Translations under genes and position numbers: made by a program
Source of the DNA: Chloroflexota bacterium
Lineage (GTDB): Bacteria; Chloroflexota; Ktedonobacteria; Ktedonobacterales; Ktedonobacteraceae
NCBI GenBank assembly: GCA_005881495.1
Contig: VBHI01000218.1
Span: 1 to 49,299 of the forward strand
DNA: 49,299 nt
Direction: 5' to 3'
Part shown: positions 1 through 6,814 of the stretch, one piece after another
How the letters are laid out: each line of letters starts with the position of its first letter
Position numbering within the stretch: position 1 is the first letter of the stretch
Notes under the pieces: model-generated
Databases searched by the model: none
Told to the model about the DNA's origin: nothing
The model's input: only the letters and a program-made list of their open reading frames with translations

Positions 1-487
1 CACTCGTGTCACGAGTGGGCGCAGCGGAGAGCATGTACTGTACATAGGTTCTGTTCTGTCCGTATTCCATCCAGATGCGCTTCTCGAGTGTATACAGTTC
101 GTCCAGTTGATAGCGAAAGCAGGGTACATCGGCCTCTAATGAAAACGTGTCGAGGGAGTTGTATCCTTGTGGGTCGATGGTGCCATCCTGGTACTCATTC
201 ACGCCCAGTTTGAGAACACGGTTATCTGGTAGTTCAACCGTTTCGTCTATTTTGGTGATCAGGACGTCCCGTTCAACAGGAGGGCGAAGCGCTGCTACAA
301 GGAGACCGTGATAGCTGCGTGTAGTTGCCCCAACAAGAGAGCCGGCCGCATATCCACCCAACCCATTCGTTATATACCATTCATGATCAAGTCCTGCTTG
401 CACATTTCTACAAATATCCGGGCCTACAGCGATATTCCAGGCATTTGCGGTAGTACGATCTGTTTCAATTGTAGGTTGCATGGTCAT
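1..487 (-). CDS. Glycogen debranching enzyme (amylo-alpha-1,6-glucosidase), N-terminal part, cut by window edge
   Basis: The frame read leftward from 487 stays open to base 1, giving about 162 residues without a stop. It contains EWYITNGLGGYAAGSLVGA followed by TRSYHGLLVAALRPP, the hallmark start of the archaeal/bacterial-type debranching enzyme N-terminal domain (GDE_N), a beta-sandwich in front of an (alpha/alpha)6 catalytic barrel. The family hydrolyses alpha-1,6 branch points in glycogen-type polymers in the cytoplasm. The catalytic domain lies outside the window. ATG at 487 is chosen, with a second ATG two codons on. There is no good ribosome binding site right next to it; the best one serves a short leader frame ending at this start. 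It is divergent from the glucosidase gene at 969, so the two probably form a carbohydrate-use locus. Family assignment is confident; exact substrate is inferred. Confidence 0.88.
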   Translation of the reverse strand, partial: MTMQPTIETDRTTANAWNIAVGPDICRNVQAGLDHEWYITNGLGGYAAGSLVGATTRSYHGLLVAALRPPVERDVLITKIDETVELPDNRVLKLGVNEYQDGTIDPQGYNSLDTFSLEADVPCFRYQLDELYTLEKRIWMEYGQNRTYVQYMLSAAPTRDTS

Positions 488-531
488 TTGTTGCGCTGTC
501 GTGCGCTGGTCCTTCCTTTTATACCAGGCAC
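484..531 (-). CDS. Possible 15-codon leader ORF coupled to the debranching enzyme
   Basis: On the minus strand a GTG at 531 sits 5 bases after AAAGGAG, the best ribosome binding site in this region. The frame runs 15 codons and stops at TGA 486-484, overlapping the debranching-enzyme ATG (487-485) as ATGA. An in-frame ATG at 546 would lengthen it by five codons. The main gene lacks its own well-placed Shine-Dalgarno sequence, so translational coupling through this leader is plausible. The peptide is basic (Lys, Arg) and unlike known leaders. This is a weak call based only on the ribosome binding site and the overlap. Confidence 0.25.
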   Translation of the reverse strand: MPGIKGRTSARQRNK

Positions 532-968
532 GCGCTCTCCTTTCATAATTTCGGTATGATCAAACCAGATCATTACAAAGCGATCACCACAAGTGGGAGC
601 GGATCACCGGCAGTGCTCTGCTAGCAGTCATCACTCCATTCTACTATTGTACCTGCTTGGGAACAATAACGCATCCTCAAAATACACTAACTTTGCTTCA
701 TGCGGTAAATCGATACATCATGACCAATACCGATCGCACGGTATATTTACACTGGTGAGTCTATTACCAGGCGAAGCAAAAATAGCATGTTTTAAGGATG
801 CAATCTCGAACATAATCAGGTACACTAGGTACAGTAATCAGATTATCGAACTTGACCTCAATTTAACAATTCCTTAACATGATAGATGTAAAGTTCTTAC
901 AGTGGAGGTAATTTCTCCGCTACCAGTTAGGAATTGAAATGGCAATCAGCAAGGAAGGAGCAAACATC
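488..968. other. Divergent intergenic region between two carbohydrate genes
   Basis: This 481-base AT-rich stretch should hold the promoters of the debranching enzyme (leftward) and the glucosidase (rightward). It contains the short leader ORF, a perfect 10-bp palindrome CTGCTAGCAG at 618-627, an imperfect dyad CGGTATATTTACACTGG at 739-755, and a promoter-like segment at 847-921 that recurs inverted near 10087. Short frames here have no ribosome binding sites and are not called. Confidence 0.5.
847..921 (+). promoter_or_regulatory. Promoter/operator segment upstream of the glucosidase, copy 1 of 2
   Basis: TTGACC (852-857), 17 bases, then TAACAT (875-880) form a sigma-70-like promoter pointing at the gene starting at 969. 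Just downstream lie TGTAAAGTTCTTACA, a dyad of TGTAA/TTACA arms around 5 bases, and GGAGGTAATTTCTCC. The segment of about 74 bases is nearly identical, in inverted orientation, to 10087-10160. The promoter is predicted from hexamers only; the repetition is seen directly. Confidence 0.55.
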
Positions 969-3558
969 ATGGCAGATGCAGAACGAAATCGACTTCAAGA
1001 AGCACATGAGGACAAGCAGCCGTGGTACCGCTGGGGACCCTATCTGACAGAACGTCAATGGGGGACTGTCCGCGAGGACTATTCCGCCGATGGTAATGCA
1101 TGGAATTTCTTCCCACATGATCACGCCCGTTCGCGTACATATCGCTGGGGCGAAGATGGATTGATGGGGATCAGTGACGATCAAGGTTTGTTATGTTTTG
1201 CCCTTGCCCTGTGGAACGAGGCCGACCCGATCTTGAAGGAACGGCTCTTCGGCCTGACGAACTCCGAGGGCAACCACGGTGAGGATGTGAAGGAATACTA
1301 TTTCTTTCTCGACAGCACGCCGACCCATTCGTATATGAAAGCGTTGTATAAATATCCACAGCGTGCCTATCCCTATAACGATCTTCTCGAAACAAATCGC
1401 AATCGCAGTCGTTTTGAACCCGAATATGAGCTCATCGACACCGGCATCTTCGCCGAAGATCGCTACTTCGATGTCACCGTGGAATATGCCAAAGTTGACC
1501 CGCTGGACATGCTGGTCCGTATCAGCGCCACCAATCGTGGGCCAGAAGCGGCGCCACTCCACCTGCTGCCCACGCTGTGGTTCCGCAACACCTGGGCATG
1601 GGGCTATGACGCCCGCCGGCCTCAAGCACTATGAACTGGGTGAAAACTGGCTGGCCTGTGAGGGGACACCCGAGTTACTCTTTACCGAAAACGAAACCAA
1701 TGACGAGCGGCTATGGGGTGTTGGGAACCGTACGGCGTTCGTCAAAGATGGCATTGATGAGACGGTGGTCAACAAAGCCGAGGGCAAAGTCAATCCAGAG
1801 GGCGAGGGCACCAAGGTCGCGGCTCATTATCGCATGGTCATTGAGCCAGGCGCAACCGAGACCATCATGTTGCGCTTGTCAGCCAAACAGCAGAGCGCTC
1901 CCTTTGCTGGTGCTGCGGAGCTCTTCACCACACGTATTGGAGAAGCAGACGAGTTTTACCGCACGATCAGTACAGCCCAGACGGAGGATGAGCGCTTAGT
2001 CCAGCGACAGGCATTAGCCGGCCTGCTCTGGAGTAAGCAGTTCTTCTACTATGATGTGGATAAATGGCTCAGGGGTGACCCTGCCGGGCCACCGCCACCG
2101 ACCCAGCGCAGCCGCAATAAAGGCTGGCGGCATTTGAGCAACTTTGATGTGGTCATCATGCCCGACACCTGGGAGTACCCCTGGTACGCTGCCTGGGACC
2201 TGGCTTTCCATTGCATTGCGATGGCGCTGATCGATAGCGAATTTGCCAAGAACCAGTTGCTGTTGATGCTCCATGAGCGCTATATGCATCCCAGCGGCCA
2301 GTTGCCTGCCTACGAATGGGCCTTTAGCGACGTCAACCCGCCGGTGCACGGCTGGGTTGCCTGGCGCATCTACATGCAAGAAAAGGAGCGCACGGGGAAA
2401 GGCGATACCGCCTTCCTGGAGCGCATGTTCCAGAAACTGTTGCTGAACTTCACCTGGTGGGTCAATCGCAAAGACGCGGAGGACAATAATGTCTTTGAAG
2501 GCGGCTTCCTGGGACTGGACAACATCGGCGTCTTCGACCGCAACACGCCGCTACCGGATGGCGCGGTGCTTGAGCAGTCCGATGGCACAGCCTGGATGGG
2601 GATGTTTGCAGCGATCATGCTGGCGATGGCCCTGGAACTGTCGCGCACCGACCCGGTGTACGAAGACATGGCGGCCAAGTTAGCCGAGCACTACATGTAC
2701 ATCGCCGACGCCATCTACGGGGGAGAGCGGACCGGCCTGGGACTCTGGAATGAGGAGGACGGCTTTTTCTACGATAAACTGAGTATGCCTGATGGCCAGC
2801 AGGTGCCGCTGAAAGTGCGCTCGTTGGTCGGGCTCATTCCATTGCTGGCCATGGAGACATTTCCAACCGAGATAGGGGCAACCTTTCTTGAGGAACGCAT
2901 GAGCTGGTTTATGGAGAACCGTCCCTATATGCAACGCCTGATTACGCGCTGGCAGGACACACGCTGGGGAGACGAGTTAAAAGATATCATAATGCTCGCC
3001 ATGGTGCGTGGGGATGATCTCCGGAGTCTTCTCCAATACATGCTTGACCCGCAGGAATTCCTCAGCGACTATGGCATTCGCGGGATCAGCAAGTATCACG
3101 AGTCTCATCCCTATGTGCTACAGACGCCGAGACGTGGAACCTACACGGTCAATTACCAGCCGGGTGAATCAACCACCGGCGACTTTGGCGGGAATTCCAA
3201 CTGGCGTGGGCCGATCTGGTTCCCCCTGAATTTCCTGTTTGTCGAAGTGCTGAAGAAGTACCATCGCTTCTACGAGAACGATTTGCTGGTAGAATACCCC
3301 ACCGGCTCAGGCACGAAACTGACACTAGGGCAGATAGTGGATGGACTTTCGCATCGTCTCACCAGCATCTTTTTGCGTGACGAGCAGGGCCGCCGGCCAG
3401 TATTTGGCACTAACACGACTTTCCAGAACGATCCGCACTGGCGTGATTACATCCCATTCCACGAGTACTTCCATGGTGATACCGGGCGTGGCGTCGGTGC
3501 CAGCCATCAGACCGGCTGGACGGCTGTGGTTGCGAATCTGCTCCAGGAGGAAAAGTGA
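969..3558 (+). pseudogene. GH63/MGH1-like glucosidase, interrupted by a +1 frameshift
   Basis: Two overlapping frames make one protein of about 863 codons. The first (969 to about 1610) carries [32 protein letters not shown] and [16 protein letters not shown]. The second (from about 1610 to 3558) continues with [42 protein letters not shown] and NWRGPIWFPLNFL. This is the bacterial glucosidase family related to GH63/mannosylglycerate hydrolases, an (alpha/alpha)6-barrel retaining full expected length. The span is 2590 bases, one more than a multiple of three, so one surplus base near 1600-1620 explains the break; the first frame stops at 1632-1634. ATG 969 is preferred over 939 because AAGGAAGGAG ends 8 bases before it. 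Since both halves are well preserved, a sequencing error or very recent mutation is as likely as a dead gene. Substrate is unknown. Confidence 0.8.
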
Positions 3559-3585
3559 GGGTGAATGCCAGTAGCATAAATATAC

Positions 3586-3659
3586 TAAGAGCTTATTCGG
3601 AAATCAGGTTTTGGCCCTGGATTGAAGCGGCTTCAGATAGGTTACCCAATAAGCTCTTA
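3586..3659. repeat. 74-bp MITE-like element or IS remnant with perfect 12-bp terminal inverted repeats
   Basis: TAAGAGCTTATT (3586-3597) and AATAAGCTCTTA (3648-3659) are perfect inverted repeats around 50 bases. The ends start and finish with TA, so the outermost bases may be a TA target duplication. It lies between the convergent glucosidase and kinase genes. The arms resemble termini I associate with IS5-type elements, but that link is a memory-level impression. A bidirectional terminator is the alternative, though the 50-base loop is long for that. Confidence 0.5.
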
Positions 3660-3730
3660 ACAGTTCGACGATCTCGTGGTTCTATTCGCCTGAACATGCG
3701 CAAAATTGAAATGTTCTCATGTTATGCCAA

Positions 3731-5146
3731 CTATCCTTTGTTGAATAAGTAGGTACGGATGCCTTCGACCACCTTGAGTTGTGTTCCTTGCGTGGAAATA
3801 GCGAGATTGTGTGAACGGCCATTGACGACAAATGTAATTTTGAAGGGAGAGCCAGTATACTGGCTGCTTTGCGTTCCCCAATCGCAGTCGGTCTGAGAAC
3901 ACTTGGAATACGGATGAACAGTAATATTCGTGCCCTTGTTTGTGATAGTCATCTTGGTGATACCCAGGGTCTTCGAGTCGACGTTGGCCCAGTTACCACT
4001 CAACTGTGCGGCAGGTGCGACGGTAGCGGTAGCATTGGCGTTGGCCGTTGCCGTGGCGTTAGTATTAGCATTAGCCGTTGCCGTGGCGTTGGCGCTGGAT
4101 TGCGAAGATTTGTTTGAGAAAGCGTTTGCAATGAGAACGATACCTCCCAGCACCACGAGCAGCGCCAGTACAGTAATCAAGACGATCATGCCCGTAGATA
4201 ATTGCTGTGTTGGTGTAGGCTCAGGAGTAGGGGGAGGGGTAGGGGGAACAGCCAGGTACACCGGGGCAGGTGCAACAGGTTCGGGCATGGGCTGGATCGC
4301 TTGCGTAAATGCATCGGCGAAGGCGGAGACGCTAGGATAACGGCCTCCCGGCTTTTTTGCCATTGCCCGCCCCACCACGGCATCGAGCTCTCGCGAAAGC
4401 GTCGGGTTGATGGTGCTGGGGGGTGTTGGCCAGCTATGGAGGTGTGCATCCCTCAGTTGCTCAATGTTACCCTGGAAGGGGAGAAGGCCAGTCAGCAATT
4501 GATAGACCAGCACCCCCAGGGCATACTGATCGCTTGCCGGTACCACCTGGCCCTCCCACTGCTCAGGCGCCATGTAGCCAGGAGTGCCGCGAATGTCGAG
4601 GCCACTGGCCCGTGCTTCCGGTAAGGGTTGCGCAAAGCCAAAGTCTGACACCAGCATATCTGGAGGCCCGTTCAATTTATTGTGGATGAAGACATTGGCG
4701 GATTTGACATCGCGGTGAATGATCCCCTGGTTATGGGCGTATTGCAGTGCGTCGGCGACCTGGCGCACGATGCGTGCCGCGTCTTCCAGGGTGAGCACGT
4801 CGCTGTTTGACCGCCGCTCGAGCCACGTATTGAGCGAGCCTTCCGGGCAATTGGGGGTCACGATAAAAGGGACGACTTCCCCGTCTATCGTCTCGGTGCC
4901 ATAATCGAGCAAGGGTAATATATTGGGATGATTGAGTTGCGCAATAGCTCCTGCCTCAAATTTAAAGGCTCGTGAGGCCCCTTGCGCCTCTTGCGTCAGA
5001 GGGTACGCATAGGCATGGAGAAGCTTGATGATCACCTCCTGTCGATTATTTAAATTGTCCTCGACCAGGTACACCTCGCCGATACTACCGCTGCCAAGTG
5101 GGCGCACAATGCGGTAGCGGTTATTTTTCAGGGTTTCTAGTGCCAT
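3731..5146 (-). CDS. Membrane-anchored Ser/Thr protein kinase with extracytoplasmic C-terminal domain
   Basis: A 471-residue protein. Residues about 10-280 form a Hanks-type kinase: Gly loop LGSGSIGEVYLVE, Lys in EVIIKLL, catalytic loop HRDVKSANV, Mg-binding SDFGFAQ, and MAPEQWEG in the activation segment, so it should be active. A Pro-rich stretch (about 290-315) leads into one membrane helix (about 320-342, IVLITVLALLVVLGGIVLI). Outside lies an Ala/Asn/Thr repeat stalk (about 352-380) and a roughly 90-residue beta-rich domain with a Cys pair (CSQTDC). The layout is that of receptor-like kinases sensing something outside the cell; the ligand is unknown. It follows the sigma-remnant gene by 131 bases on the same strand. 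Confidence 0.88.
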   Translation of the reverse strand: MALETLKNNRYRIVRPLGSGSIGEVYLVEDNLNNRQEVIIKLLHAYAYPLTQEAQGASRAFKFEAGAIAQLNHPNILPLLDYGTETIDGEVVPFIVTPNCPEGSLNTWLERRSNSDVLTLEDAARIVRQVADALQYAHNQGIIHRDVKSANVFIHNKLNGPPDMLVSDFGFAQPLPEARASGLDIRGTPGYMAPEQWEGQVVPASDQYALGVLVYQLLTGLLPFQGNIEQLRDAHLHSWPTPPSTINPTLSRELDAVVGRAMAKKPGGRYPSVSAFADAFTQAIQPMPEPVAPAPVYLAVPPTPPPTPEPTPTQQLSTGMIVLITVLALLVVLGGIVLIANAFSNKSSQSSANATATANANTNATATANANATATVAPAAQLSGNWANVDSKTLGITKMTITNKGTNITVHPYSKCSQTDCDWGTQSSQYTGSPFKITFVVNGRSHNLAISTQGTQLKVVEGIRTYLFNKG

Positions 5147-5277
5147 GGTGCTCTTTTCCCTTTCATTGAGGCTAGACGAATTTCAGCAGTTCTCGCAATC
5201 GAAAATAGGCGTAGCCGTACTTACGAAGAGCAATAAAGCCCATGTTGCCACCAGGTAGTACAGAACCAACCTGATCC

Positions 5278-5568
5278 TTACGCCATTTGCCACTGTGCTG
5301 TTAAGACAGCACGCAGTAATGGTTTGGCTCGAAAGAAGCGGGATTTGACTGTTGAATCTGGCACGTTGAGGGCTCGTCCAATCTCAGAGAAATTCAGTTG
5401 ATCTCCATAGTAGAGCAAAACGACCGAGCGGTATTTGTGTGGTAACGCCTGGATCGCACGCTGTATATCTTGTTGTAGGTCATGACGCTCAGCGAATTCT
5501 TCTGGCGTGGGACTCGTATCAGGTGTGGCGATCAACGATGCCGCCTCATACATCCCCTTTCTGTGCAT
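5278..5568 (-). CDS. Truncated ECF-type sigma factor carrying only region 4
   Basis: A 96-residue protein. Residues about 25-90 match sigma-70 region 4: ALPHKYRSVVLLYYGDQLNF, then the HTH SEIGRALNVPDSTVKSRFFRA. Region 2, needed for core RNA polymerase and -10 recognition, is absent. The frame opens directly after the upstream gene: TAG is followed at once by ATG (5568), so the N-terminal half seems to have been replaced by or fused to the neighbour. A full ECF sigma is about twice as long. It may be a decayed remnant, or a -35-binding domain acting as a small regulator. The start is uncertain; a second ATG at 5553 is possible. Confidence 0.6.
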   Translation of the reverse strand: MHRKGMYEAASLIATPDTSPTPEEFAERHDLQQDIQRAIQALPHKYRSVVLLYYGDQLNFSEIGRALNVPDSTVKSRFFRAKPLLRAVLTAQWQMA

Positions 5569-5823
5569 CTAACCTGCTTCTAAGCACTCGAACGAAAGAA
5601 TCGGACAGCCAATGTCATGCAGCGAATTGAGAACGCCGATCAACGCGGATTGGTCTGCCAATCGACCTGTCAGGATCGACTTTGCATATCCCTTCGGATC
5701 GCTTAGATGCTCGATCGTCATGCCGCCGCAATAATCGGACCAATTCTTATCCAGGGTGCCCAGGATACTGATCCGGTACATCGTCGTTTCAAACAAACTG
5801 ATGCCTGGGCGGTATATTTCCAT
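5569..5823 (-). CDS. Short conserved protein of unknown function (LDxxWSDYxGGM type)
   Basis: An 84-residue soluble protein with YRISILGTLDKNWSDYCGGM near the N-terminus and TGRLADQSALIGVLNSLHD followed by a Gly-Cys-Pro and FECLEAG end. I recognise this pattern as a small family common in Ktedonobacteria, often beside regulators, with no known function. AAGGA lies 7 bases before the ATG at 5823. Its stop directly abuts the ATG of the sigma remnant, so the two are co-transcribed. A shared promoter-like element (5906-5967) lies 83 bases upstream. Confidence 0.7.
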   Translation of the reverse strand: MEIYRPGISLFETTMYRISILGTLDKNWSDYCGGMTIEHLSDPKGYAKSILTGRLADQSALIGVLNSLHDIGCPILSFECLEAG

Positions 5824-5905
5824 TGCACGTTCCTTGGGTAACTGACGCTACCACTTCAGGTGAGTCAAATAGCAACAAACTTCTACATCCTGTACTCCTG
5901 AGAAA

Positions 5906-5967
5906 CACTATAGTCGAAGGCGCTCAAGAAAGCTATTCCCCACAGGGTATAGAAAGGGTATAGTTTT
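5906..5967 (-). promoter_or_regulatory. Shared promoter element, copy A (upstream of the 5569-5823 gene)
   Basis: Read on the minus strand it runs from AAAACTATACCC through CTATACCCTGTGGGGAATAG to TTCGACTATAGTG. It has two direct CTATACCC units 11 bases apart, a GGGGAATAG block, and TATAGT as a possible -10. Near-identical copies lie at 6749-6809 and 13785-13845, each just upstream of a minus-strand gene. Confidence 0.65.
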
Positions 5968-5980
5968 CGGCTTGATTGTC

Positions 5981-6700
5981 TCAAATGATCGGATACGTCA
6001 CCAGGTGGTACAGGCCAAACAGAAGCATCACCAGGGCAACCGACAAGATCACAGCTCTGACCGTATTCCACTGGAAGTTCTCGGCGATAGCGGTGAGGAA
6101 CAGCACCGTGGCCAGAAAGACGGTGTTGAGCACGTATGCATCGCCCTGCTCTTTGGCAGCCTGTCCTTCATCGAAGGTTTTAGCTGCCTGAGCATCAAGC
6201 TGATTCGCTTTGTCATCCAGGCTGACCTTGTATTGTGGCATAAAGAGCGGTCCTGGTGGCGCATTTGGGTTGTTGAACGGATCGAGTGCCAACCAGGCCT
6301 CGAATGCCGGACGGACCTCAGGCCGGAAGCGTCTCTGGTATATGTTTGCCAGTTTGGTATTGCCCTGGGTATATGCGTTGATCCAATTGTTGACGAGGAT
6401 GGCGTCGTATAGCTTGTACTGCCCGGCCAGCGTCGAGTCACGAGTTGATTCAACGCGCAGAGCGCTAGCTTGAGCGTACAGAGTGGACTGCTCACCGGCC
6501 CAGCGCGTTGCCTGATAGCCGCTCCAGGCTGTTGCCATGGCCACAACACCCAGCATGATCGCCGTGATGACCTCAAACCAGCGCTCAATGCGCTGCTGGC
6601 GGGTCAGTGGTTGTTTTTGTTGCACAGTTGATGTCTGGGTAGATTCCTGGGTTGGACCTTCTTTCAATTGCTCTTTGCTCTCGCTCATACTGCAGTACAC
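5981..6700 (-). CDS. Membrane protein of unknown function, three predicted helices
   Basis: About 239 residues. A Gln/Thr-rich cytoplasmic N-terminus (1-40) is followed by a membrane helix (about 42-64, VITAIMLGVVAMATAWSGYQ), a long helical, Gln/Ala-rich loop (about 65-190), and two closely spaced helices at the end (about 193-210 and 215-236). The layout resembles DUF4337-like proteins but I cannot confirm the family. The reading frame opens with GTG at 6700; an ATG at 6688 four codons on is equally possible and neither has a strong ribosome binding site. Promoter-element copy B lies 49 bases upstream and copy A just past its 3' end. Confidence 0.7.
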   Translation of the reverse strand: MYCSMSESKEQLKEGPTQESTQTSTVQQKQPLTRQQRIERWFEVITAIMLGVVAMATAWSGYQATRWAGEQSTLYAQASALRVESTRDSTLAGQYKLYDAILVNNWINAYTQGNTKLANIYQRRFRPEVRPAFEAWLALDPFNNPNAPPGPLFMPQYKVSLDDKANQLDAQAAKTFDEGQAAKEQGDAYVLNTVFLATVLFLTAIAENFQWNTVRAVILSVALVMLLFGLYHLVTYPII

Positions 6701-6748
6701 CGCGACGCGGCGCTACGCTCCTTCCAATTATGCTGCTTCTTAAATAGG

Positions 6749-6809
6749 ACTATAGTCGAAGACGCGCGAGAAAGCTATTCCCCACAGGGTATAGAAAGGG
6801 TATAGTTTT
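6749..6809 (-). promoter_or_regulatory. Shared promoter element, copy B (upstream of the 5981-6700 membrane protein gene)
   Basis: On the minus strand this has the same order of parts as copy A: two CTATACCC units in an 11-base period, TGTGGGGAATAG, a GC-rich spacer and TTCGACTATAGTC. It differs from copy A only in the spacer. It fills the gap between the end of the LuxR-like gene (6815) and the membrane protein gene. Confidence 0.65.
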
Positions 6810-6814
6810 AGGAG

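Noticed and set aside
1590..1635. Programmed ribosomal frameshifting in the glucosidase
   Set aside because: No slippery heptamer, internal Shine-Dalgarno or pseudoknot was recognised near the shift.
3555..3752. Short plus-strand frame spanning the 74-bp inverted-repeat element
   Set aside because: It crosses a non-coding repeat and has no supporting ribosome binding site.
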